From the NCBI RefSeq assembly GCF_002837185.1, contig NZ_KZ478010.1:1-54903 (forward strand): 54,903 bases of DNA, written 5' to 3'. Under the pieces are notes generated by a model. That model was not told where the DNA came from, did not search any database, and saw only the letters and a list, made by a program, of their open reading frames with translations. Below, one piece after another: positions 1 to 8,518 of the stretch (the stretch's first letter is position 1; each line of letters begins with the position of its first letter). Both the position numbers and the translations under genes were made by a program. Source of the stretch: Pseudomonas fluorescens (GTDB lineage Bacteria > Pseudomonadota > Gammaproteobacteria > Pseudomonadales > Pseudomonadaceae).

Positions 1-955
1 CCTTGATGGTAATCACCGAGCCATTGCTCAAGGTGACGTTTACCGGGGTTTGCGCCGGGTTGGTCAGGGTCGCGGTGTAGGTGATCTGACCGCCTTCAGT
101 CACGTTCGAACCAGCCGTCAAGGTCACGGTGGTGGTGTCGATGGTGTCGGTAATCTGCGTCACGGCCGGGTTAGGGTCGAGGGTCAGCACCAGGTTGTTG
201 CCGCCGGCGGTGCCGGTGACGTTGACGCTGATCTGGCTGGCGTCGAGGTACGGGCTGTCGTTAGGCGCCAGGGGCACGTTGACGGTACCGGTCAGTTGGC
301 CGGACGGGATGGTAATGACCGCGCCGTTGGACAAGGTGACGGTCAAGTCGCTGGTCGAGGCCTGGGTCACGGTGGCGGTGTAAGTCAGTACGCCCCCGGC
401 TTCGGTGATGCTCGGGGTGGCGCTCAGGCTCAGGGTCGAAGGCTGCAGCGCCAGGTTGCCGTTACCTGCAGAAGCTTGAGCACCATTAAAGGTATTCAGC
501 GTTGCTGTGCCCTGGCCGATAGGGGCGGTGGGAAAGCCGATGGTCGGATCGACACGCCCGGCGGTCGCGTCCAGCACTACAAAGCTGTGGCCGCCGCCCG
601 CCGCGCCATTACCGGCAGCGGTTGCGCCGGCGGCAGTGGCTTCCAGTTCGGTGGTCGGGTCGGCGCCGGCGGCGATGGCTTGCTGCAGCTCGGCCACCGA
701 CGGCGCGGCCTGTTCGGTGGCGGCGGCCAGGTCGGCAGTGGAGTCCGGCATGTCGGCGCTCCACTGGGTGTCGCGACCCAGGTCCAGCGTGCGCCCATCC
801 GCCAGTTCCAGGCTCACTGCGCCCGACAGGCCTGTATCAATCTGGTCGCCCGCGAACAGGCGATCACCCTCAACCAGAACACGGCGTGTCCCTTCCGGAG
901 AAATAACGAACACTTGACCAACAATGCTTTTGACGATGGCAACAACATTGCTCAT
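1..955 (-). CDS. lapA: Giant biofilm adhesin LapA, N-terminal part (runs off left edge)
   Basis: RTX-type adhesin secreted by LapEBC and held in the outer membrane until the periplasmic protease LapG cuts near its N-terminus. About 318 residues are visible. The start MSNVVAIVKSIVGQVFVISP and the following residues to about 65 (LADGRTLDLGRD) are the LapA retention module. A TAAG motif, the di-alanine LapG cleavage signal, lies at residues 107-110, with a second TAAG at 112-115. From about residue 165 there are roughly 100-residue Ig-like repeats (a Thr-rich LTYTATVTQ / VTLSNGAVITIP pattern). The second repeat starts before the window ends. The start ATG at 955 has a GGAG box at 965-968 nine bases upstream. 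The gene is divergent from lapEBC, its dedicated exporter. Identification is firm; total length and the C-terminal secretion signal are outside the window. Confidence 0.93.
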   Translation of the reverse strand, partial: MSNVVAIVKSIVGQVFVISPEGTRRVLVEGDRLFAGDQIDTGLSGAVSLELADGRTLDLGRDTQWSADMPDSTADLAAATEQAAPSVAELQQAIAAGADPTTELEATAAGATAAGNGAAGGGHSFVVLDATAGRVDPTIGFPTAPIGQGTATLNTFNGAQASAGNGNLALQPSTLSLSATPSITEAGGVLTYTATVTQASTSDLTVTLSNGAVITIPSGQLTGTVNVPLAPNDSPYLDASQISVNVTGTAGGNNLVLTLDPNPAVTQITDTIDTTTVTLTAGSNVTEGGQITYTATLTNPAQTPVNVTLSNGSVITIK

Positions 956-1293
956 TAAATATTTCTCCGGCGATCCGTTTCTGATGATTCCATGTGGCCG
1001 CTCAAGAGGGAGGGCCAAACAGGAGGGGGCGTAGTCTGAATACTTACTGGCGTCAAATTATTGGCTAGAATTTTTAGCTATCTAGTTTATGCCAAACTAT
1101 TGACCTTATGGTCGCCATCCTAAACAATCGCCCCCGTAATGTCACATTGATATTTATGCGGCGAACCGTCCTACATGTGTGAAGCAGTTCCGCTTTTTGA
1201 ACTTTCCGACGTACGGTCATTACGCTAGCCATTATCCGACGCGGCGGCGCCAATCGCTGTGATTTGAGACAAGAAGTCCTGGGGAATTTTTTA
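956..1293. promoter_or_regulatory. Divergent intergenic region lapA / lapEBC
   Basis: This 338-bp gap must hold the promoters of both lapA (minus) and lapEBC (plus). The stretch 1060-1115 is AT-rich compared with the flanks. It contains possible -35-like hexamers on both strands (TTGGCT at about 1071, TTGACC at about 1100), but no convincing -10 partner at the right distance. Ribosome binding sites are clear at both ends: GGAG before lapA and GGGGAA at 1281-1286 before lapE. No open frame worth calling was seen. Confidence 0.5.
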
Positions 1294-2652
1294 ATGCGTC
1301 TGCACCTGTTCAAGGCAATACCGTTCGTTCTCGCCGCCAGCTTTGTACAAGCCCAGACGCTGCCCCAAGCCATGCAGCAGGCACTGGATGTGCATCCTGA
1401 AATTCAGGCGGGTGTAAACAGTCGCATCGCCGCCGATTACCAATTGCGTGCGGCGCAGGGTGGGTATCTGCCGCGTGTCGATTTGAATGCCGGCTATGGC
1501 CGTGCAGGCACCGACAACGCGTCCACCCGCGCCACCAATGGCACGGGCGGCAACCACTGGGAAACCCTCAATCGCGGCGAGTCCAGCCTGCGCCTGCAGC
1601 AAATGATCTTTGACGGTTTCGCCACTTCCAGCGAAGTCGGGCGTCAACAGGCCAACGTCAACTCCCGCGCCTACTCGCTGCTCGGTACGTCCGAGCGCAC
1701 CGCGCTGACCGTTGCCCAGGTCTACCTGGAAGTGCTGACCCGCCGCGAGTTCGTGCGCCTGGCCGAAGAAAACCTGCGCAACCACGAACGCATTTACGAT
1801 CAGATCAAGTTGCGCACCCAGCGCGGCGTCGGTAACGGCGCCGACCAGGACCAGGCCGAAGCGCGTCTGGCCCAGGCCCGCAACAACCTGATCACCGAGC
1901 AGACCAACCTGGCGGATGCGCAAACCAACTACCTCAGCGCCGTTGGCCAGATGCCCGACCAGCTCGAGCGCCCGGCGCCGTTCATGGCCATGCTCCCGGC
2001 CGACCTGAATGAAGCGCGGCGCCAGATGCTCGACAACAGCCCGGTGCTGCGCTCGGCGGAGTCGGACATCTCCGCCGCCGAGCAGCAATACGCGGCCGCC
2101 AAATCCAGCTTCTATCCACGCTTTGACGCCGAGCTTGGCACCAATGCCGACAACAATGTCTCCGGCGACGCCAACCACAGCAACGGTTGGGAAGCCATGG
2201 TGCGCATGCGCTTCAACCTGTTCGCCGGTGGCAGCAACAAGGCCGACCTGCAATCGAAGTCGTACCAGGCCAACCAGGCCCTGGACATCCGCAACAACGC
2301 CTTGCGCCAGCTCAATGAAGAACTGGGCCTGGCCTGGAACGCCTTGAACAACGCCAACGCGCAACTGCCGGTGGCCCAGCAGTACGTGGACCACAGCACC
2401 CGCGTGCGCACGTCCTACCAGCAACAGTTCAGCCTGGGCCAACGTACCCTGCTGGACTTGCTCGACAGCGAGAACGAATTGTTCACCGCTTCGCGTCGCC
2501 TGGAAGAGATCAAGAACATTCAGTTATTTACTCAGTACCGAATCAAGGCGACCATGGGCGAATTGCTCAAAAGCCAAGGCGTCGTCGCTCCCATGGCCTC
2601 CATCGTGCAAAACGATGTGAAGCCCAAAGTCCAACTGCCTGGAATGAACTGA
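1294..2652 (+). CDS. lapE: TolC-family outer-membrane channel of the LapA type I secretion system
   Basis: Outer-membrane exit duct for LapA. The protein has 452 residues from ATG 1294, which has GGGGAA seven bases upstream. An in-frame TTG at 1264 would add ten residues in front of the signal peptide and is unlikely. A signal peptide (MRLHLFKAIPFVLAASFVQA) precedes the mature start QTLPQAMQQALDVHPEIQAG, which is typical of TolC. The protein shows two repeats of the outer-membrane efflux fold: residues about 20-220, and about 230-430 with the TLLDLLDSENELFTASR helix characteristic of type I secretion TolC proteins. It is followed by the ABC transporter and fusion protein of the same system, and the assignment to LapE rests on this context. 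Confidence 0.88.
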   Translation: MRLHLFKAIPFVLAASFVQAQTLPQAMQQALDVHPEIQAGVNSRIAADYQLRAAQGGYLPRVDLNAGYGRAGTDNASTRATNGTGGNHWETLNRGESSLRLQQMIFDGFATSSEVGRQQANVNSRAYSLLGTSERTALTVAQVYLEVLTRREFVRLAEENLRNHERIYDQIKLRTQRGVGNGADQDQAEARLAQARNNLITEQTNLADAQTNYLSAVGQMPDQLERPAPFMAMLPADLNEARRQMLDNSPVLRSAESDISAAEQQYAAAKSSFYPRFDAELGTNADNNVSGDANHSNGWEAMVRMRFNLFAGGSNKADLQSKSYQANQALDIRNNALRQLNEELGLAWNALNNANAQLPVAQQYVDHSTRVRTSYQQQFSLGQRTLLDLLDSENELFTASRRLEEIKNIQLFTQYRIKATMGELLKSQGVVAPMASIVQNDVKPKVQLPGMN

Positions 2653-2692
2653 GTCACCCCATAGCCCCATCTGTTAGTCGAGAGTGCACCGC

Positions 2693-4849
2693 GTGGAATC
2701 CGAAGTCAGTCGAGTTCATCTCAGTCATGATCCACGCACGCTGCACGACGACCCGTTACTCGACGGGTTGTTGGCACTCTGCGCCCTGCATCAGAAACCG
2801 GCCAGCGCGGCCATGCTCACCACCGGCCTGCCGCTGCCTTCGCAGCGCCTGAGTGCCGAGTTGCTGCCACGTGCAGCGGCGCGCGCCGGGCTGCAGGGAC
2901 GGCTGCTGCAACGCAGGCTCGAACAGATCCCGACCATCGCGTTACCGGCGCTGCTGCTGCTCAAGGACGGGCGCAGTACCGTGCTGGTCGGCTGGGAGGG
3001 CGACGATCAGGCGCGGGTGCTGCTCAGCGAAAGCGATGGCGGTGAAGTGCTGATCAAGCGCGAGTTGCTGGTCGACGACTACACCGGCAAGGTCTTCTTT
3101 GCCCAGCCGCAGCACAAGTTCGACGTCAATCACGGCACCTTGATTCCCCGAGCGCGATCCTGGTTTCGTGACACGCTCAAGCGTTCGCGCTGGCTGTATA
3201 CCGATGCCATCGCCGCCAGTTTCCTGATCAACATCATCGCCATGGCCGCGCCGCTGTTCGTGATGAACGTGTACGACCGCGTGGTGCCGAACCAGGCCAC
3301 TTCTACGCTGTGGGTGCTGGCCGTGGGCATCTGCGGTGCGTATCTGTTCGACCTGGTGCTCAAGAGCCTGCGCAGTCTGTGCCTGGACCTGGCCGGTAAA
3401 AAAACCGACCTGATCATCTCCGCCACCTTGTTCGAGCGCATCGTCGGCATGTCGATGAAGTACCGCCCGGCGCGCGTCGGCAGCTTTGCGCAGAACATCC
3501 ATGAGTTCCAGAGCCTGCGCGACTTCCTCGCGTCGCTGACCCTCACCAGCCTGATCGACCTGCCGTTCACGCTGCTGATCTTCCTGGTGATCGCCCTGCT
3601 TGGTGGCCATCTGGTGTGGATTCCGGTGCTGGCGTTCCCGATTGCCCTGGGGATCGGCTACGCCTTGCAAAAACCTTTGGTCGCGACCATGGAACGCACC
3701 ATGGCCCTCGCCGCCGAACGCCAGTCGAGCCTGATCGAAACCCTCGCCGGGCTGGATGCGGTCAAGGTCAACAATGCCGAGAGCGAACGCCAGTACGGCT
3801 GGGAACAGACCATCGGCACCTTGAGCCGGCTCGAGCTGCGGGTGAAGCTGCTGTCGGGCCTGTCGATGAACATGACCCTGCTGATCCAGCAACTGGCCGG
3901 CGTGATCATGATTGTGTTCGGCGTGTACCAGATCATCGACGGCAACCTGAGCATGGGCGGCCTGATTGCCTGCTACATGCTCAGCGGCCGTGCCTTGAGC
4001 CCGCTGGCCTCGCTGTCGGGCCTGCTCACGCGCTACCAGCAAGCCAAGGTCACCATGACCTCGGTCGACCAGATGATGGAACTGCCCCAGGAGCGCAATT
4101 TCGAAGAGCGCCCCATGAGCCGTCGCACCCTGCAAGGCGCCATCGAGTGCCGGGGCCTGAATTTCACCTACCCGAACCAACAGAATCCGGCGCTGAAAAA
4201 CATCAACCTGGTGATCAAGCCAGGGGAAAAGATCGGCATCATCGGTCGCAGCGGCTCGGGCAAAAGCTCCCTGGCCAAATTGATCGTCGGCCTGTATCAA
4301 CCCGACTCCGGCGCGTTGCTGGTGGACGGCGTGGACGTACGCCAGATCGACGTCAGCGAACTGCGCCATAACATCGGCTACGTCGCCCAGGACATCCAAC
4401 TGCTGGCCGGCACCCTGCGTGACAACCTGGTCAGCGGTGCGCGCTACGTCGAAGATGAGATGGTCCTGCAAGCCGCCGAACTGGCCGGTGTGCACGAATT
4501 CGCCCGCCTGCATCCGCAAGGCTATGAACTGCAGGTCGGCGAGCGTGGGCAGAACCTGTCCGGTGGCCAGCGACAGAACGTCGCCCTGGCCCGTGCGCTG
4601 CTGCTCAACCCGCCCATCCTGCTGCTGGACGAACCCACCAGCGCCATGGACAACACCGGTGAAGAACGCTTGAAACAACTCCTGCATGCCGTGGTGCAAA
4701 ACAAGACCGTCGTCCTGGTGACGCACCGTGCCTCGCTGCTGTCCCTGGTGGACCGCCTGCTGGTGGTCGACCGTGGGCAGATCCTCGCGGACGGCCCGAA
4801 AGCCGTGGTCATGGAAGCGTTGAAGAAGGGGCAGATCAGTGTCGCTTAA
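2693..4849 (+). CDS. lapB: Type I secretion ABC transporter LapB
   Basis: Inner-membrane ATPase-permease that drives LapA export. I choose the GTG at 2693 (MESEVSRVHLSHDPR, 718 residues) over the GTG at 2684 because it matches my memory of LapB starts; neither has a strong ribosome site. Domains: a C39-peptidase-like domain at about residues 1-140, a transmembrane region at about 160-440, and a nucleotide-binding domain at about 480-718. The last has Walker A GRSGSGKSS from residue 519, signature LSGGQ at 622-626, Walker B LLLDE ending at E647, and the switch histidine H678. The C39-like domain shows no catalytic Cys-His pair, as expected for exporters of RTX adhesins that lack a cleaved Gly-Gly leader. 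The last 11 bases overlap lapC. Confidence 0.9.
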   Translation: MESEVSRVHLSHDPRTLHDDPLLDGLLALCALHQKPASAAMLTTGLPLPSQRLSAELLPRAAARAGLQGRLLQRRLEQIPTIALPALLLLKDGRSTVLVGWEGDDQARVLLSESDGGEVLIKRELLVDDYTGKVFFAQPQHKFDVNHGTLIPRARSWFRDTLKRSRWLYTDAIAASFLINIIAMAAPLFVMNVYDRVVPNQATSTLWVLAVGICGAYLFDLVLKSLRSLCLDLAGKKTDLIISATLFERIVGMSMKYRPARVGSFAQNIHEFQSLRDFLASLTLTSLIDLPFTLLIFLVIALLGGHLVWIPVLAFPIALGIGYALQKPLVATMERTMALAAERQSSLIETLAGLDAVKVNNAESERQYGWEQTIGTLSRLELRVKLLSGLSMNMTLLIQQLAGVIMIVFGVYQIIDGNLSMGGLIACYMLSGRALSPLASLSGLLTRYQQAKVTMTSVDQMMELPQERNFEERPMSRRTLQGAIECRGLNFTYPNQQNPALKNINLVIKPGEKIGIIGRSGSGKSSLAKLIVGLYQPDSGALLVDGVDVRQIDVSELRHNIGYVAQDIQLLAGTLRDNLVSGARYVEDEMVLQAAELAGVHEFARLHPQGYELQVGERGQNLSGGQRQNVALARALLLNPPILLLDEPTSAMDNTGEERLKQLLHAVVQNKTVVLVTHRASLLSLVDRLLVVDRGQILADGPKAVVMEALKKGQISVA

Positions 4850-6203
4850 CGCCATCAAGAGCGCGGTCGGGCGCTACTTCAAAGGTTCCGACTCGCTGCA
4901 GGGCCAGCCGCTGCCCGAGGTCAACAAAGCGCTGATCGAAGATGCGCCGCGGGTCATCCGCCTGACCATCTGGGCCATCATCGCGTTCTTTGTATTCCTG
5001 GTGGTGTGGGCAGGTTTCTCCGAAATCGACGAAGTGACCCGAGGCGACGGCAAGGCGATTCCGTCGTCCAAGCTGCAGAAAATCCAGAACCTGGAAGGCG
5101 GTATCGTCGCCGAGTTGTACGTCAAGGAAGGTCAGATCGTCGAGGCCGGTGCGCCGTTGATTCGCCTGGACGATACGCGGTTCGTGTCCAACGCCGGGGA
5201 AACCGAAGCGCTGCGCCTGGCCATGCAACTGCGCGTCGAGCGTCTGAGTGCGCAGGTGGACGACCGCCCGCTGAATATTCCCGACGATGTACTCAAGGCC
5301 GCGCCCAGCCAGGCCGCCAACGAGCGCTCACTGTACGAAAGCCGCCGCCAGCAGTTGAAAGACGAAGTTGGCGGTTTGCAGGAGCAACTGGTGCAGCGCC
5401 AGCAGGAGTTGCGTGAGTTCACCTCCAAACAAAGCCAGTACCGCAGCCAGTTGTCCCTGCAACGCCAGGAAATCAACATGTCCGAGCCGCTGGTGGCCCA
5501 GGGCGCGGTGTCGCCGGTGGAAGTGCTGCGCCTCAAGCGCGCTGAAATGGAAACCCGAGGCCAGCTGGACGCCACCACCCTGGCGATCCCCCGCGCCGAA
5601 TCGGCGATCAAGGAAGTGCAGCGCAAGATCGACGAAACCCGCGGCAAGTTCCGCAGCGAAGCCCTGACCCAACTCAACGAAGCGCGCACCGAACTGAACA
5701 AGGCCGAATCCACCGGCCGCGCCCTGGAAGACCGCGTCAGCCGCACCCTGGTCACCTCGCCGGTGCGCGGCATCGTCAAGCAACTGCTGGTCAACACCGT
5801 CGGCGGTGTGATCCAGCCGGGCAGCGACATGGTCGAAATCGTGCCGCTGGACGACACCCTGCTGGTGGAGGCCAAGATCCGCCCGCAAGACATCGCCTTC
5901 CTGCACCCTGGGCAAGAAGCGGTGGTCAAATTCACCGCCTATGACTACACCATCTACGGTGGCCTGAAGGCCAAGCTCGAACGCATCGGCGCCGACACCA
6001 TCACCGATGAAGACAAGAAAACCACTTACTACATGATCACCCTGCGCACCGACCGCAGCCACCTGGGCACCGATGAAAAGCCGCTGCTGATCATCCCCGG
6101 CATGGTCGCCTCGGTAGACATCATCACCGGCAAGAAAAGCATCCTCAGCTACCTGCTCAAGCCGATCATCAAGGCGCGGGCGGAGGCGTTGCACGAGCGG
6201 TAA
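4839..6203 (+). CDS. lapC: HlyD-family membrane fusion protein LapC
   Basis: Periplasmic adaptor joining LapB to LapE. The protein has 454 residues from GTG 4839, inside the end of lapB, with an AAGAAGGGG ribosome site just upstream. This implies translational coupling. There is one transmembrane helix near residues 42-60 (IWAIIAFFVFLVVWAGF), a lipoyl-like half around GGIVAELYVKEGQIV, a long coiled coil at about residues 130-290, the second lipoyl half (TSPVRGIVKQL), and a C-terminal beta-barrel region ending with the HlyD-type KPIIKARAEALHER helix. The length is normal for HlyD/PrtE fusion proteins. It is the last gene of lapEBC; a long palindrome follows 24 bases after the stop and may end the transcript. 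Confidence 0.9.
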   Translation: MSLNAIKSAVGRYFKGSDSLQGQPLPEVNKALIEDAPRVIRLTIWAIIAFFVFLVVWAGFSEIDEVTRGDGKAIPSSKLQKIQNLEGGIVAELYVKEGQIVEAGAPLIRLDDTRFVSNAGETEALRLAMQLRVERLSAQVDDRPLNIPDDVLKAAPSQAANERSLYESRRQQLKDEVGGLQEQLVQRQQELREFTSKQSQYRSQLSLQRQEINMSEPLVAQGAVSPVEVLRLKRAEMETRGQLDATTLAIPRAESAIKEVQRKIDETRGKFRSEALTQLNEARTELNKAESTGRALEDRVSRTLVTSPVRGIVKQLLVNTVGGVIQPGSDMVEIVPLDDTLLVEAKIRPQDIAFLHPGQEAVVKFTAYDYTIYGGLKAKLERIGADTITDEDKKTTYYMITLRTDRSHLGTDEKPLLIIPGMVASVDIITGKKSILSYLLKPIIKARAEALHER

Positions 6204-6226
6204 TCTCTATAGGCTGCTCGGGCCTC

Positions 6227-6327
6227 ATCGGGGGCAAGTCGAATCGTCGCACCGCCCCTCCCACATTTGAATGTGTTCACAAATCAAGTGTGGGAGGGGC
6301 GGTGCGACGATTCGACTTGCCCCCGAT
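6227..6327. repeat. Long perfect palindrome, expanded REP doublet
   Basis: Positions 6227-6265 and 6289-6327 are a perfect 39-bp inverted repeat around a 23-nt loop. Each arm reads as the usual REP core (GTGGGAGGGG ... TTGCCCCCGAT) with about 15 extra bases (GGTGCGACGATTCGA) inside it. It lies between lapC and the dioxygenase gene and could also act as a transcript end or an mRNA 3' stabiliser. Confidence 0.85.
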
Positions 6328-6432
6328 AGGGCCATCAGCATCACCTCATGCATATGGATATGCCCTAACAGTATTTAAACTTCCATTCCCAGGCCTATAA
6401 ATTCACTCCCTTGTCCGCCGGAAGTGAACCCA

Positions 6433-7299
6433 ATGTCCGCCACCCCCCAACCCTTCGACATCCGCCCCTTCCCCGGCAGTGTCGGCGCCGAAATCATCGG
6501 CCTGGATCTATCCCAACCTATCAACGACCAGGACTTCGCCCGCATCCACCGCGCGCACCTGGACCACCACGTCATCGTGTTTCGCGACCAGCGCATCACC
6601 CCTGAACAACAGATCACCTTCAGCCGGCGCTTCGGCGTGCTGCAAATCCACGTGCTCAAGCAGTTCCTGCTGGCCAACCACCCGGAAATCCTGATCGTCT
6701 CCAACATCATCGAAAACGGCCAGTCCATCGGCCTGGGCGATGCGGGCAAGTTCTGGCACTCGGACCTGTCGTACAAGGAACTGCCCAGCCTGGGCTCGAT
6801 GCTGCATGCCCAGGAACTGCCGTCCGAAGGCGGCGACACCCTGTTTGCCGACATGCACAAAGCCTGGGAGCAACTGCCCGAGCACCTGCGCAACGCCGTC
6901 GAAGGGCGCCGCGCCGCGCATTCCTACACTGCGCGTTACAGCGAAACCAAATTCGAAGGCAACTGGCGCCCGACCCTGACCCCGGAACAACTCGCCCAGG
7001 TGGCCGAAGTGGTGCACCCCATCGTGCGCACCCACCCGGAAAACAGCCGCAAGGCGCTGTTCGTCAGCGAAGGCTTCACCACCCGCATCGTCGGCCTGCC
7101 GGATGACGAAAGCCGCGACCTGCTGGCCCAGCTCTACGCCCACAGCGTGCTGCCGGAAAACATCTACCGTCATCAGTGGCAGCCCCACGACCTGGTGTTC
7201 TGGGACAACCGATCGCTGATTCACCTGGCCGCCGGTTGCCCGAGCCATCTGCGCCGCAAATTGTTGCGCACCACCATTCAGGGCGATGCGCCTTTCTGA
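6433..7299 (+). CDS. TauD/TfdA-family Fe(II)/2-oxoglutarate dioxygenase
   Basis: Cytoplasmic non-haem iron oxygenase of the taurine / 2,4-D dioxygenase family, 288 residues from ATG 6433. A GGAAG box lies about nine bases upstream; a GTG at 6424 is the alternative start. The iron-binding facial triad is visible: H109 and D111 in FWHSDLSY, and H264 in RSLIHLA. R279 in RRKLLRTT is placed to bind 2-oxoglutarate. The start PFDIRPFPGSVGAEIIGLDL and the SLGSMLHAQELP and GDTLFADM segments are typical of the family. The substrate cannot be read from sequence. A LysR regulator follows on the same strand 60 bases downstream and may respond to the substrate. Confidence 0.88.
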   Translation: MSATPQPFDIRPFPGSVGAEIIGLDLSQPINDQDFARIHRAHLDHHVIVFRDQRITPEQQITFSRRFGVLQIHVLKQFLLANHPEILIVSNIIENGQSIGLGDAGKFWHSDLSYKELPSLGSMLHAQELPSEGGDTLFADMHKAWEQLPEHLRNAVEGRRAAHSYTARYSETKFEGNWRPTLTPEQLAQVAEVVHPIVRTHPENSRKALFVSEGFTTRIVGLPDDESRDLLAQLYAHSVLPENIYRHQWQPHDLVFWDNRSLIHLAAGCPSHLRRKLLRTTIQGDAPF

Positions 7300-7359
7300 A
7301 ACGGTGAAGCCTGCTAGGATTGCGCCCAGTTCACTCCCCATCAACCACGAGTGCTTGGC

Positions 7360-8280
7360 ATGCAACTACCGGACATGAACCTGCTGGTCGCCCTCGACGC
7401 CTTGCTCGATGAAGGCAGCGTGGTGGGCGCGGCGCGGCGGATGAACCTGAGCCCGGCGGCCATGAGCCGCACCCTCACGCGGATCCGCGATGCGGTCGGC
7501 GATCCGATCCTGGTCCGCGCCGGCCGCGGCCTGGTGCCGACGCCCAAGGCGCTTGAGCTGCAAGGCCAGGTGCGCAACGTGGTGGAGCAGGCGGCGTTGC
7601 TGTTTCGCTCGGCCGACCAGGTGGACTTGAGCACCTTGCGCCGCCGCTTCAGCGTGCGCGCCAATGACTTTTTCATCGGCGTGTATGGCGGGCGACTGTT
7701 CGACACCATGCAAAGAGTGGCGCCGCTCTGCGAGCTGCGCTTCGTGCCCGAAGGCGATACCGACGACGAAGCGCTGCGCGAAGGGCGGTTGGACTTGCGG
7801 GTGAGCAATACCCTGCCGGCGAGCCCCGAAGCGAAGGTGCAGAACCTGTTCTCCACCACCTTCGTCGGCCTGGCGCGGGAAGATCATCCGCTGTTCGACG
7901 CAGAGATCACCGCCGCGCGGTTTGCCAGCTATTCCCACATCAGTATCTCGCGGCGCGGCATCGCCCGTGGGCCCATCGATACCGCGTTGAATGCCCAGGG
8001 CCTGGAGCGCCGCGTGGCTATGATCGCCCCAGGCTTCCACGGTGCAATGTTCATGCTGCCCGACTCCGACCTGCTGCTGCCGGTGCCCAAGGAAGCGCTC
8101 CTCAGCGCCAGGCGCCTGAATCTGCCGCTGCGCGCATTCCCCCTGCCAATCTCATTGCCGACGCTGGTGTTGGCCCAATCCTGGCACCCACGTTTCGACA
8201 AAGACCCGGCGCACAAATGGCTGCGCGAAACCATGCGCGAAAGCTGCCACGCCACGTGGCTCGAAGCCCAGCCCAGCTGA
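7360..8280 (+). CDS. LysR-family transcriptional regulator
   Basis: DNA-binding regulator, 306 residues from ATG 7360; a GTG at 7351 is an alternative. The N-terminal winged helix-turn-helix covers about residues 5-62 (LDEGSVVGAARRMNLSPAAM SRTL, then LVRAGRGLVPT). The effector-binding domain is about residues 90-300. The recognition-helix wording SPAAMSRTLTRIRDAVGDPI places it in the NodD-like branch. It lies directly downstream of the dioxygenase and upstream of the efflux operon, both on the same strand. Either could be its target; the sequence does not decide. Confidence 0.9.
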   Translation: MQLPDMNLLVALDALLDEGSVVGAARRMNLSPAAMSRTLTRIRDAVGDPILVRAGRGLVPTPKALELQGQVRNVVEQAALLFRSADQVDLSTLRRRFSVRANDFFIGVYGGRLFDTMQRVAPLCELRFVPEGDTDDEALREGRLDLRVSNTLPASPEAKVQNLFSTTFVGLAREDHPLFDAEITAARFASYSHISISRRGIARGPIDTALNAQGLERRVAMIAPGFHGAMFMLPDSDLLLPVPKEALLSARRLNLPLRAFPLPISLPTLVLAQSWHPRFDKDPAHKWLRETMRESCHATWLEAQPS

Positions 8281-8301
8281 AATCCCAAGCCATGCCGGGT
8301 C

Positions 8302-8396
8302 AAATGTGGGAGGGGGCTTGCCCCCGATTGCGGTATGACAGCTACCCCATATGAACCTGATACACCGCTATCGGGGGCAAGCCCCCTCCCACATTT
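8302..8396. repeat. REP doublet (REPIN-like)
   Basis: Two inverted copies of TGTGGGAGGGGGCTTGCCCC at 8305 onward and, on the other strand, ending at 8396, about 40 bases apart. It is the standard fluorescens-group repeat and lies between the LysR gene and the efflux operon. Confidence 0.9.
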
Positions 8397-8518
8397 TAAG
8401 CCCTGCGGTATTATGTGGATTGCGTCTGACGCACTTATAAGCTGACAACAAGTAACTTTTTGTCATGGTAGAGCCTGATTAAACTGCTCGGGTATTTCCC
8501 ATTCCGAGTTACCTGTCC

